A DNA stretch of 50,745 nucleotides from assembly GCA_017500845.1 (NCBI GenBank), contig JAFVXY010000020.1:1-50745 (forward strand), written 5' to 3'. Every line of letters begins with the position of its first letter. The stretch's first letter is position 1. The notes beneath the pieces were generated by a model. The model was given only the letters and a program-made list of their open reading frames with translations, ran no database searches and had not been told where the DNA came from. Below, in pieces: positions 7,655 through 14,598 of the stretch. Origin of the DNA: Clostridia bacterium. Lineage in GTDB: Bacteria; Bacillota; Clostridia; Christensenellales; Pumilibacteraceae. The translations under genes were made by a program, and so were the position numbers.

Positions 7655-7679
7655 CCAAACAAATCAAAAAGGTTTACAA
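7648..7679. promoter_or_regulatory. BirA operator
   Basis: TTGTCAACC (7648-7656), 14 nt, GGTTTACAA (7671-7679). This matches the Firmicutes BirA box, an inverted TTGTnAACC/GGTTnACAA pair separated by about 14-16 nt. It lies just upstream of birA-bioY and implies autoregulation and biotin-responsive uptake. Confidence 0.85.
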
Positions 7680-7720
7680 TGTGATTTTGTAAAAAACCTT
7701 TTATGGGTCTTATAAAACAG

Positions 7721-7749
7721 TTGACAAGAACGCATATTTTTGGTAGTAT
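7721..7749 (+). promoter_or_regulatory. Promoter of tRNA-Ser(CGA)
   Basis: TTGACA (7721-7726), 17 bp, TAGTAT (7744-7749). Transcription would start about 4 nt before the tRNA 5' end. Confidence 0.75.
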
Positions 7750-7760
7750 ATATTGGCTGT

Positions 7761-7849
7761 GGAGCGGTATCGAAGTGGTCATAACGGCCCTGACTCGAAA
7801 TCAGGTAGCCTGAAAGGGCTCGTGGGTTCGAATCCCACCCGCTCTGCCA
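7761..7849 (+). tRNA. tRNA-Ser (anticodon CGA)
   Basis: An 89-nt cloverleaf with acceptor GGAGCGG/CCGCTCT (G-U at the first pair), discriminator G and encoded CCA. The anticodon stem CCTGA/TCAGG holds a CTCGAAA loop with CGA at 7796-7798. There is a long variable arm (class II) and a T-loop GTTCGAATC. It reads UCG serine codons. Its last 14 nt plus the following A (7836-7850) recur at 8832-8846. Confidence 0.95.
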
Positions 7850-7857
7850 ACAAAAAA

Positions 7858-7891
7858 CGCGCTTTTGTCTACCGACAAAGGTGCGTTTTTT
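7858..7891 (+). terminator. Terminator of tRNA-Ser(CGA)
   Basis: A 12-bp stem (7858-7869 with 7874-7885, two G-U pairs), TACC loop, then six Ts. Confidence 0.85.
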
Positions 7892-8070
7892 AAATGAAGC
7901 GCGCCTGCGGCGCATGAAGACGCTTTGTTAATGAAGCAGCCTTCGGCTATGAAGCATGGCTTCGCCACTTAAGGATGCGCGCTTCGCTTCATGTTCCGCT
8001 TGCGGAACACTTCATGGCAATTGCAGCTTGTTGCAGTTGCCGCTTCATATTGCCAACGGCAATGCTTCAT
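7892..8070. repeat. Array of short hairpins separated by ATGAAG / CTTCAT
   Basis: At least six small stems with 2-4 nt loops stand in a row: GCGCC-tgc-GGCGC (7901-7913), AGCC-ttc-GGCT (7938-7948), TGGC-ttc-GCCA (7957-7967), GTTCCG-cttg-CGGAAC (7993-8008), a 12-bp stem (8016-8041), and ATTGCC-aac-GGCAAT (8049-8063). The left half is punctuated by ATGAAG (7894-7899, 7914-7919, 7931-7936, 7949-7954), the right half by its complement CTTCAT. The whole could fold into one branched RNA or cruciform. No open reading frame crosses it. Confidence 0.7.
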
Positions 8071-8093
8071 TTTAAGATATACAAAGCTACGCC

Positions 8094-8122
8094 TTGATTT
8101 ATTTGCGGAAATGTGATATAAT
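8094..8122 (+). promoter_or_regulatory. Promoter of DUF3885 gene
   Basis: TTGATT (8094-8099), 17 bp, TGA-TATAAT with extended -10 (8117-8122). It resembles the promoter at 13136-13164 over most of its length, including the spacer. Confidence 0.7.
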
Positions 8123-8145
8123 TTATATGGAAGGACGGTGATTTT

Positions 8146-8775
8146 GTGAATGTAAAGAATAAGTCAAACAGTAAAATCGAAAAAATGGTTTCGGACACAT
8201 CATTTTCATATAAACAACCGTGGTTTTATAATCATTCTTTTGCGCTCAGATGTGAATTGGGAATAGGTGATTCAAAGCGTGTATATTTAAAAAATGCCAA
8301 GAAACGAGCTTTTGAAATATTCGATATTCTTTTTCAAAATCCGCCCGATGCCATATTTTTTGATCATTACGTCGAAGATCTTTCTTTGTTGGATGAAATC
8401 AATATCAATAATACCATTGGTTATTTCAAAAAGGACATAAGATTCCTTGCACAGCATATAAACAAATACGAAAAAACCGTCATCTTCAATATTCCACTTG
8501 ACGAAGATGAAGACAGTGTTCAAAAAAATCGCATTATATGTTATACAGATGCCAAATATCCTTACAAAAAAAGAGCAATAGAAAATTTTCATGGGGGAGC
8601 AAGAACAGTACATTTTGTGTCTTTTGAAAACGAATGCATTTTAAGTATTTATGACGATAGAGGTTGTGATATTGTTTTTGCGACAAGAGAAAAAATGCGA
8701 GAATTTTATGACAAATTGAAACCGTATTTTCTCGAATATGATGCAGAAGAAATGTCGAAGCGTTTTAATGATTAA
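8146..8775 (+). CDS. DUF3885 family protein
   Basis: A 209-residue protein, GTG start after AAGGACGG. The N-terminal part (about 25-65: YNHSFALRCELGIGD, then NAKKRAFEIFDILFQNPPD) and the C-terminal IYDDRGCDIVFATREKMREFYDKLKPYF, then LEYDAEEMSKRF match the conserved ends of DUF3885 proteins, common in Firmicutes and often near polymorphic-toxin or immunity genes. Biochemical function is unknown. No signal peptide or membrane segment is seen. The gene is AT-rich and lies between the two copies of the tRNA-Ser 3' end, suggesting transfer. Confidence 0.75.
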   Translation: MNVKNKSNSKIEKMVSDTSFSYKQPWFYNHSFALRCELGIGDSKRVYLKNAKKRAFEIFDILFQNPPDAIFFDHYVEDLSLLDEININNTIGYFKKDIRFLAQHINKYEKTVIFNIPLDEDEDSVQKNRIICYTDAKYPYKKRAIENFHGGARTVHFVSFENECILSIYDDRGCDIVFATREKMREFYDKLKPYFLEYDAEEMSKRFND

Positions 8776-8850
8776 ACTCTAATCTTGCCGGACACCTTTT
8801 GTTCGTTTTTACCTATGTTTAGACACCTTTTCACCCGCTCTGCCAAAAAG

Positions 8851-8876
8851 ACAGCACCCAAAAGGGAGCTGTTTTT
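8851..8876 (+). terminator. Terminator after second tRNA-Ser 3' copy
   Basis: ACAGCaCCC (8851-8859) pairs with GGGaGCTGT (8864-8872), one A-A mismatch, then Ts to 8876. It follows the duplicated tRNA end by 5 nt and may be the tRNA's original terminator. Two GACACCTTTT repeats (8791-8800, 8822-8831) sit just before the tRNA-end copy. Confidence 0.65.
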
Positions 8877-9033
8877 ATTTGCAAAAGCGGGTGGCACGCT
8901 CGCCAGCCACTATTATATGAATGATGCTTGCCTTCGCAAGTGATGGCAAAGATTACATCATGTGACACGCACAGAAGCAATATTATTTTGAGCGAAGCGA
9001 AGATATCTTTTTTTACATATAGCGCAAAAATTA

Positions 9034-9062
9034 TTGATTTTAGAGACCGATTGTATTATACT
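9034..9062 (+). promoter_or_regulatory. Promoter of GIY-YIG-like gene
   Basis: TTGATT (9034-9039), 17 bp, TATACT (9057-9062). Confidence 0.65.
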
Positions 9063-9095
9063 AAAACGGTAAAAGAAAATGGCGAGAGGACAAAG

Positions 9096-9632
9096 ATGCT
9101 GCACAAAACTTTGACGCTTATAAGAGTTACCAAAAATTTTGTAAATATAGGTGACGTACTCAAAAACCGTGACCTTTTGTCGCAAATTCCTGATAGCGAG
9201 GGCGTGTTTTTCGTTTTCAACAAGGATAAGGTGGAAATAAAATTTGCGCCAAATCTTACAAACCCCATATCGGGCGAAAAGATTACGGTGGCTCGCCCCA
9301 AGAAGGTAGATTACTTAGAGGCGAAGTGGGAGTACGTCAATCACGACGTGCTTTTTATCGGGCATGCCAAGGTCGATAAGCGCAATCCGAACGGACTAAG
9401 AGGACAAATTGCCGAGCTTTTGAGCGTTGCCGACAACAAAAAAAGCCGCACGGACGGAAAAACGCTTTGGCAAGTAGAGGGGGCGGCTCGGCTTTATATA
9501 GGCTGGCTACCTTGCGAGAGTCCGTCTGCCACCGATTGGATAAAGCAATTTGCAAAGGACAAGGCGATTTTTGCCATTTTGGATAAAATGCTCATTCCCC
9601 TTGCCAACAGCAAATTCAACTACAAAAAATAG
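9096..9632 (+). CDS. GIY-YIG-like domain protein
   Basis: A 178-residue protein. The central part has the order of a GIY-YIG fold: SEGVFFVF (strand with GVY-like motif), then DVLFIGHAKV (YIG-like), NGLRGQIAELL helix, and GAARLYIGWLPC strand. Classic catalytic Arg and Glu are hard to place by eye, so nuclease activity is uncertain. The ATG at 9096 follows GAGAGGA; the upstream open frame lacks a site and contains the promoter. It is a lone transcription unit between the tRNA region and purC. Confidence 0.55.
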   Translation: MLHKTLTLIRVTKNFVNIGDVLKNRDLLSQIPDSEGVFFVFNKDKVEIKFAPNLTNPISGEKITVARPKKVDYLEAKWEYVNHDVLFIGHAKVDKRNPNGLRGQIAELLSVADNKKSRTDGKTLWQVEGAARLYIGWLPCESPSATDWIKQFAKDKAIFAILDKMLIPLANSKFNYKK

Positions 9633-9649
9633 CATTGTAAATTAGCAAC

Positions 9650-9668
9650 AAAAAAATCTGATTTTTTT
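9650..9668. terminator. Weak A/T-rich palindrome, possible terminator
   Basis: A7-TC (9650-9658) and GA-T7 (9660-9668) form an AT-rich palindrome ending in Ts, placed between the GIY-YIG-like gene and the purC promoter. Confidence 0.3.
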
Positions 9669-9689
9669 CTTAATTGTGTTTTTCAATAA

Positions 9690-9718
9690 TTGACAAAAGG
9701 ACGATTTTTTTATATAAT
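9690..9718 (+). promoter_or_regulatory. Promoter of purC
   Basis: TTGACA (9690-9695), 17 bp, TATAAT (9713-9718): full consensus. The leader of about 73 nt has no recognisable purine riboswitch. Confidence 0.85.
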
Positions 9719-9797
9719 AAATTTGATTTTGTTGATTGCTTTTAGGGCGCGACAAAAAATCTTACTAGGAATTTTTAACTAAGAGAGGATATATATT

Positions 9798-10481
9798 ATG
9801 AAAAAGCTCTATGCAGGAAAAACCAAGGATGTCTTCCAGCTTGACAACGGCAATGTTATGCTCAAGTTCAAGGACGATTGCACCGGCAAAGACGGCGTTT
9901 TTGATCCGGGCGAGAATTCGGTAGGTCTTACTATCGAGGGTATCGGCAAGGCAAATCTTCAGACGTCCGTTTATTATTTTGAACTTTTGAAGAAGGCAGG
10001 CATCAAGACTCACTACGTTAGCGCAAACGTTGAGGACGCAACTATGGAGGTTTTGCCCGCAACTGTATTCGGCAAGGGCTTGGAGGTTATTTGCCGCCTT
10101 GTTGCGACCGGCAGCTTCGTTCGCAGATACGGTGAGTATATCGCTGACGGTACCGTGCTTGAGGGTGGCTACGTAGAGTGCACCTTCAAAAACGACGCTA
10201 AGGGCGATCCGCTTGTTACCAGCGAAGGTCTTGCGGCACTCGGCGTTATGACTCCCGAAATGTTTGCAAGCATGAAGGAGCAAACCCTCAAAATCACCAA
10301 GATTGTTGCTGACGACCTTAAGAAAATCGGTCTTGACCTTTGGGACATCAAGTTTGAGTTCGGCTACAACAACGGCGAGGTTATCCTTATTGACGAAATC
10401 GCTTCGGGCAATATGCGTGTATATAAGGACGGCAAGATTGTTGATCCCGTTGACCTTACCAAGTATATTCTTAATAGATAA
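9798..10481 (+). CDS. purC: Phosphoribosylaminoimidazole-succinocarboxamide synthase (SAICAR synthetase)
   Basis: A 227-residue protein of usual length. It joins CAIR with aspartate using ATP, the eighth step of purine synthesis, in the cytosol. Seen: the N-terminal [15 protein letters not shown] glycine-rich ATP loop, [25 protein letters not shown] and the C-terminal [21 protein letters not shown] and GNMRVY motifs of the family. The start follows AGAGAGGA. It is monocistronic with a consensus promoter and strong terminator; the other pur genes are not in the window. Confidence 0.95.
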   Translation: MKKLYAGKTKDVFQLDNGNVMLKFKDDCTGKDGVFDPGENSVGLTIEGIGKANLQTSVYYFELLKKAGIKTHYVSANVEDATMEVLPATVFGKGLEVICRLVATGSFVRRYGEYIADGTVLEGGYVECTFKNDAKGDPLVTSEGLAALGVMTPEMFASMKEQTLKITKIVADDLKKIGLDLWDIKFEFGYNNGEVILIDEIASGNMRVYKDGKIVDPVDLTKYILNR

Positions 10482-10500
10482 TAAAGCAAAAAGGATTAAG

Positions 10501-10530
10501 CGCACGGCAGAAAATGCTGTGCGTTTTTTT
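10501..10530 (+). terminator. Terminator of purC
   Basis: CGCACGGCA (10501-10509) pairs with TGCTGTGCG (10515-10523), one G-U pair, then seven Ts. Confidence 0.9.
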
Positions 10531-10544
10531 GTGTTTTGTGAGCT

Positions 10545-10580
10545 TACGTAGTGCAGGTCAACCAAAATACTGCCTACGTA
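10545..10580. repeat. Hairpin upstream of flavodiiron gene
   Basis: TACGTAG-t-GCAG (10545-10556) pairs with CTGCCTACGTA (10570-10580): 11 bp with one bulged T and a 13-nt loop. It lies about 90 bp before the promoter and could be an operator; function unknown. Confidence 0.4.
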
Positions 10581-10669
10581 TATGCGATTTTTGTACAATA
10601 GTATAAGTTTTTGTAGATATCTTCTCGGCTTTTAGCGTTTTTTTGTATAGACAAATTTTTCAAAAAATG

Positions 10670-10698
10670 TTGCTAAGTACAAAGATATGTGTTATAAT
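10670..10698 (+). promoter_or_regulatory. Promoter of flavodiiron fusion gene
   Basis: TTGCTA (10670-10675), 17 bp, TGT-TATAAT with extended -10 (10693-10698). Confidence 0.7.
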
Positions 10699-10749
10699 GT
10701 AGTGTGGGCACGCAAAGTGGCTTTGCCTAAAATAAAGGAGTGGACTGTT

Positions 10750-12537
10750 ATGAAAATAACTCAAGACATTAAATATATCGGCGTAAACGACCACGAGGTG
10801 GATTTATTCGAGGGGCAGTACGTTGTACCAAACGGCATGTCGTACAACTCATACGTTATTATGGACGAGAAAATTGCCGTAATGGATACCGTCGACGCGC
10901 GTTTTACGCACGAGTGGCTGGATAATTTGCAAAATGCAATAGGGGATAGGACACCCGACTATCTTGTGGTTCAGCACATGGAGCCTGACCATTCGGCGAA
11001 TATCCTTAATTTTGTCAAGGCGTATCCCAAGGCAAAAATCATTTCTTCCACCAAAGCCTTTGCTATGATGAAAAACTTTTTCAGCACCGACTTTGCGGAT
11101 AGGCAAGTCGTGGTAGGCGAGGGCGACACCGTTTCGCTTGGCAAGCATAATCTCGTTTTTGTTGCCGCGCCTATGGTGCATTGGCCGGAGGTTATCGTAA
11201 CGTACGACAGCACTGACAAGGTGTTGTTCTCGGCTGACGGCTTTGGCAAGTTCGGTGCGCTGGACGTAAACGAGGAATGGGCGTGCGAGGCTCGCAGGTA
11301 CTATTTTGGTATAGTGGGCAAGTACGGCATGCAGGTGCAGAATTTGCTAAAAAAGGCGGCAGGGCTTGAAATAAATCAAATTTGCCCGCTTCACGGACCT
11401 GTCTTAAGCGAAAACCTCGGCTACTATTTGGACCTCTATAAAACGTGGTCTAGCTATCAGTCCGAAAGCGAGGGTATAGTCATTGCCTATACCTCGGTTT
11501 ACGGCAACACCAAAAGGGCGGTTTTGCAGCTTGCCCAAAAGCTTAAGGCCAACGGCTGTCCCAAGGTAGTCGTCAACGATCTCGCCAGATGCGATATGGC
11601 AGAAGCGGTCGAGGACGCCTTTCATTACAACAAAATTGTGCTTGCGACCACCACGTACAACGCAGATATTTTCCCGTTTATGCGAGAGTTTATAAATCAC
11701 CTTACCGAGCGCAATTTCTCCAACAAGACGGTAGCTTTTATCGAGAATGGAAGCTGGGCGCCTCTTGCCGCAAAGGTTATGCGTGGCATGCTGGATAAGT
11801 GTAACGGTATTACTTTCGCCGATACGTCTGTAAGAATTTTGTCCGCGCTTAGCGAGGAAAGCTCGGCACAGCTTGACGCTCTTACCGCCGAGCTTTGTCA
11901 GGAATATCTCGCAAGGCAGGACGAAACGGCTAACAAAAACGACCTTTCTGCTCTTAATAACATAGGCTACGGCCTGTATGTAGTCACCTGCAACGACGGC
12001 AAAAAGGATAATGGTCTTATCGTTAATACCGTGTCGCAGGTTACAAGCACGCCCAGCCGTGTGGCAGTAACGATAAACAAGGAAAATTACTCGCACCATA
12101 TTATCAAGCAGACCGGCATAATGAACGTAAACTGCCTGACTACAAGCGCACCGTTTGAGGTTTTTGAGAAGTTTGGCTTTACCAGCGGCAGAGTAGTAAA
12201 TAAATTCGAGGACTGCAAGCCGCTTCGCTCGGACAACGGACTTATTTTCTTGCCGCGACATATCAACTCGTTCCTCTCGCTAAAGGTAGAGCAGTACGTG
12301 GATATGGATACACACGGCATGTTCATTTGCTCGGTCACCGAAGCACGTGTAATAAGCAACGACGAAACGATGACTTACGGCTACTACCACGCTTTTGTTA
12401 AGCCCAAGCCGGATCAAGGCAAAAAGGGCTTTGTGTGCAAAATTTGCGGATACGTACACGAGGATTCCGTGCTTCCCGAGGACTTTATCTGCCCCTTGTG
12501 TAAGCACGGCGCAATCGACTTCGAGCCACTTGGCTAA
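10750..12537 (+). CDS. Flavodiiron protein fused to flavin reductase and rubredoxin domains
   Basis: A 595-residue multidomain redox protein. Domains in order: metallo-beta-lactamase-like diiron domain (1-245; ligands in HMEPDH at 76-81, His144, Asp163, His215), flavodoxin domain (about 250-390; YTSVYGNTKRA FMN loop), flavin-reductase-like domain (about 405-540; NIGYGLYVVTC), and C-terminal rubredoxin (about 545-595; CKICGYVHE, then CPLCKHG). The first two form an A-type flavoprotein that reduces O2 to water and/or NO to N2O. The last two equal high-molecular-weight rubredoxin (Hrb), its electron donor in Moorella. The fusion puts the NAD(P)H-to-O2 chain in one chain. The ATG at 10750 follows AAAGGAG. 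It is expected in a strict anaerobe. Confidence 0.9.
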   Translation: MKITQDIKYIGVNDHEVDLFEGQYVVPNGMSYNSYVIMDEKIAVMDTVDARFTHEWLDNLQNAIGDRTPDYLVVQHMEPDHSANILNFVKAYPKAKIISSTKAFAMMKNFFSTDFADRQVVVGEGDTVSLGKHNLVFVAAPMVHWPEVIVTYDSTDKVLFSADGFGKFGALDVNEEWACEARRYYFGIVGKYGMQVQNLLKKAAGLEINQICPLHGPVLSENLGYYLDLYKTWSSYQSESEGIVIAYTSVYGNTKRAVLQLAQKLKANGCPKVVVNDLARCDMAEAVEDAFHYNKIVLATTTYNADIFPFMREFINHLTERNFSNKTVAFIENGSWAPLAAKVMRGMLDKCNGITFADTSVRILSALSEESSAQLDALTAELCQEYLARQDETANKNDLSALNNIGYGLYVVTCNDGKKDNGLIVNTVSQVTSTPSRVAVTINKENYSHHIIKQTGIMNVNCLTTSAPFEVFEKFGFTSGRVVNKFEDCKPLRSDNGLIFLPRHINSFLSLKVEQYVDMDTHGMFICSVTEARVISNDETMTYGYYHAFVKPKPDQGKKGFVCKICGYVHEDSVLPEDFICPLCKHGAIDFEPLG

Positions 12538-12571
12538 ATAGAAAAGGATAAAACGACAAGGAGGTTGAGCG

Positions 12572-12940
12572 ATGGAAGAAAAAGGTATGGTTGATATAAT
12601 TTTAATAATTATCAAAATTTTTGTAACATTTTTGATATTTGTGACGTTGACCTTTGCCACCTTTCTTATCGTAAGGAACGCGATAAGCGCGGCGCAAATA
12701 GAAGATCCAAGTGATTGCAATTACTCCGGCTTGGTTTATGCTGTTTGTCATGTATTGCTGTTTGCAGCAAACATTGTTCTTACTATAATAAGTCTTATTG
12801 GATTGATTATCGCAAAGCTGTACAAAAGCTCGCCTATTTACAGAAAAAACGTCGTTTCGTTCAGATGGCTATCCGCAGCTCCCACGCTTGCTCATGTTCT
12901 GTTTTATCTTATAACTGTGATTGTTGGGCTTATTCTGTAA
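12572..12940 (+). CDS. Small membrane protein, unknown
   Basis: A 122-residue protein with three or four hydrophobic segments (about 8-35, 52-80, 100-121) joined by short charged loops. Its family was not recognised. The start follows AAGGAGG, 34 bp behind the flavodiiron gene, so it is probably co-transcribed. A membrane partner for that enzyme is possible but unsupported. Confidence 0.6.
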   Translation: MEEKGMVDIILIIIKIFVTFLIFVTLTFATFLIVRNAISAAQIEDPSDCNYSGLVYAVCHVLLFAANIVLTIISLIGLIIAKLYKSSPIYRKNVVSFRWLSAAPTLAHVLFYLITVIVGLIL

Positions 12941-13014
12941 GGTGGACATATTTGCATATCAAATATAATCCGTTTCTGCAGATTATTTTTTGGGAATTAA
13001 GGATATATACTAAA

Positions 13015-13043
13015 AATGGCTACTATATGTAGTCATTTTTTTT
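13015..13043 (+). terminator. Terminator
   Basis: AATGGCTAC (13015-13023) pairs with GTAGTCATT (13029-13037), followed by a T-run to 13043. It closes the flavodiiron unit. Confidence 0.8.
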
Positions 13044-13086
13044 CAAAAAGTCAACATCTTGCATGAAATATTACACGTTTATTGAT

Positions 13087-13125
13087 GTTAGATTACTCTT
13101 TTTACAAACAAAAGAATAATCTAAC
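13087..13125. repeat. Long inverted repeat upstream of acyltransferase promoter
   Basis: 16-bp arms (13087-13102 and 13110-13125) with one mismatch and a 7-nt loop, ending 11 bp before the -35 box at 13136. No T-run follows, so an operator or regulatory structure is more likely than a terminator. Confidence 0.55.
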
Positions 13126-13135
13126 AATTATGTCC

Positions 13136-13164
13136 TTGATTTATTCGCGAAATTATGATATAAT
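13136..13164 (+). promoter_or_regulatory. Promoter of acyltransferase gene
   Basis: TTGATT (13136-13141), 17 bp, TGA-TATAAT extended -10 (13159-13164). Spacer and flanks closely resemble those at 8094-8122. Confidence 0.75.
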
Positions 13165-13197
13165 ACAATAACAAATTTTTTATACAAAGGAAATTTT

Positions 13198-14517
13198 ATG
13201 GCTAAAAAACTAACTATAGCAAAAAAACTTGCAAAAAGAAAGTATCGCCCCGCGCCCAGAATTATTGCTTGGATTTACAAGCTTATAATGGTGGACATTG
13301 TTGGACGAAAATACAAGCCGCAGTTTCATATTATCGATGACGTAAACGATTGTGACGGGCCATGCTTTGTAATTTTTAACCATCTCTCCCGAATTGACCA
13401 CGTGTATGTCAGCGGTGCGGCATATCCAAGAATTACAAACATGATGGCAGGCAACAGCGAATTTTATCGCAAAAAGTTTTCGTTTTTGTTTGGACTTAAC
13501 AAGGTTATTCCCAAAAAGAATTACTCGATGGATAGACTTTATTTCCGCGGTATATCCGAGGTTTTCAAAAAGGGCGGCTGCGTAACCTTTGCGCCCGAGG
13601 GACTTGCTAGCGATTACGGTGGAAACAAGCCCATCGTCCCCGGTACGAGCAAGCTGTTCAAGCATTTTAAGGTTCCCGTATACTTATGCTATCTCGAGGG
13701 TCAGTATTTGCAGAACACCAAGGTTTGTCTTGACGAGCGTTATGGCGAAACACACGCAACGATGTCGCTTTTGTTCAGCAAAGAGGATATCGAAAAAATG
13801 TCTGTTGAGGAAATGGATGAAATTATAAACGAGAGGTTCAGGCGCAACGAATACGCTTGGAATGCCGAAAAGAAGATCAAGTGGGAAACGCACGGAAGAA
13901 TTTGCCACCGATTAGAGGATTTTTGCTACAAATGCCCTAAGTGCGGCAAGGAATTTACAATGAAGGGCGAGGGCTACAAGATTACTTGCTCAAGCTGCGG
14001 CAACGGCGCAACGATGGACGATTATTATCAGTTCCACCCCTATGAGGATGCTGTTATTCCCGCATCGCCGTTCGACTGGGTAGAGAGCGAGCGCATGGAT
14101 ATCATTAGGGAAATTCGCGAAAATCCCGACTACTTCTTCGAGGACGATTGTCAAATAGGTAACTTGGACGAATACAAGCTTGTCGGTAACAACAAAACCA
14201 GCTTTATTGTGGGCGAAGGCAAAATAAGAGTGGATCACAGCGGCATGCACTATAAGGGCACGCGCCACGGTGAGCCGTACGAGTTCTCGGTGGGCTATAA
14301 AAGCCTATACACCTTAATTACCGAGGTGGATTCAAGCTTCTTCAACTTCTACCTCAATGGTGAATATTTTGACGTTTTCCCCAAACACCAGACGGTGGGC
14401 AAGTTCTGCTTGCTCGTGGAGGAAATGCACCGCTACCACGTCAACGTGTACAAGAACTTTAAGTGGAACGACTATATGTACGAGGGCATGGAGCTGGGTA
14501 TAGACCTGAAAAAATAA
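13198..14517 (+). CDS. PlsC-type acyltransferase with C-terminal zinc ribbon and extra domain
   Basis: A 439-residue protein, about twice the usual PlsC length. Residues 1-215 form an acylglycerolphosphate-acyltransferase-like domain with the catalytic NHLSRID (His62, Asp67; HX4D) and FAPEG (about 131-135), so lysophosphatidate or a related lipid acceptor is likely. Then follows a zinc ribbon (about 240-270: CPKCGKEF and CSSCG) and a C-terminal domain of about 150 residues I do not recognise. No membrane segment is obvious apart from the amphipathic N-terminus. The start follows AAAGGAAA. It is probably co-transcribed with the MBL-fold gene 81 bp downstream. Confidence 0.8.
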   Translation: MAKKLTIAKKLAKRKYRPAPRIIAWIYKLIMVDIVGRKYKPQFHIIDDVNDCDGPCFVIFNHLSRIDHVYVSGAAYPRITNMMAGNSEFYRKKFSFLFGLNKVIPKKNYSMDRLYFRGISEVFKKGGCVTFAPEGLASDYGGNKPIVPGTSKLFKHFKVPVYLCYLEGQYLQNTKVCLDERYGETHATMSLLFSKEDIEKMSVEEMDEIINERFRRNEYAWNAEKKIKWETHGRICHRLEDFCYKCPKCGKEFTMKGEGYKITCSSCGNGATMDDYYQFHPYEDAVIPASPFDWVESERMDIIREIRENPDYFFEDDCQIGNLDEYKLVGNNKTSFIVGEGKIRVDHSGMHYKGTRHGEPYEFSVGYKSLYTLITEVDSSFFNFYLNGEYFDVFPKHQTVGKFCLLVEEMHRYHVNVYKNFKWNDYMYEGMELGIDLKK

Positions 14518-14598
14518 ATTCATGCGAATTTATCTAAATAGCGCGCAAAAGCTACATAATAAAAAGCTCGTTATTTTCAAAAAGTGGGGACAATAAAA

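Larger units (their letters stand above)
7836..8846. mobile_element. Possible small integrated element at tRNA-Ser 3' end (att-like 15-bp repeats)
   Basis: Identical 15-bp sequences, CACCCGCTCTGCCAA, are at 7836-7850 (tRNA 3' end) and 8832-8846. They bracket about 980 bp holding a terminator, a hairpin array and an AT-rich DUF3885 gene. Each copy is followed by its own terminator (7858-7891 and 8851-8876). That is the pattern left when an element integrates into a tRNA 3' end and restores it. No integrase is present, so it would be a remnant, a non-autonomous element or a partial tRNA duplication. Confidence 0.5.

Noticed and set aside
7664-7915. Minus-strand 83-residue open frame with DSNPRALSGYLISSQ
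   Set aside because: It is the reverse translation of the tRNA-Ser gene, a well-known false protein.
7892-8070. CRISPR array
   Set aside because: The stems differ in sequence and spacing is irregular; there is no constant repeat of 23-40 bp and no cas gene.
8791-8831. Insertion-sequence end suggested by two GACACCTTTT repeats
   Set aside because: Only 10-bp direct repeats 31 bp apart, no transposase and no matching inverted end nearby.
9719-9797. Purine or other riboswitch before purC
   Set aside because: The 73-nt leader has no three-way junction pairing or terminator hairpin.
9765-10598. 277-residue minus-strand open frame
   Set aside because: It is antisense to purC and has no recognisable domain or ribosome binding site.
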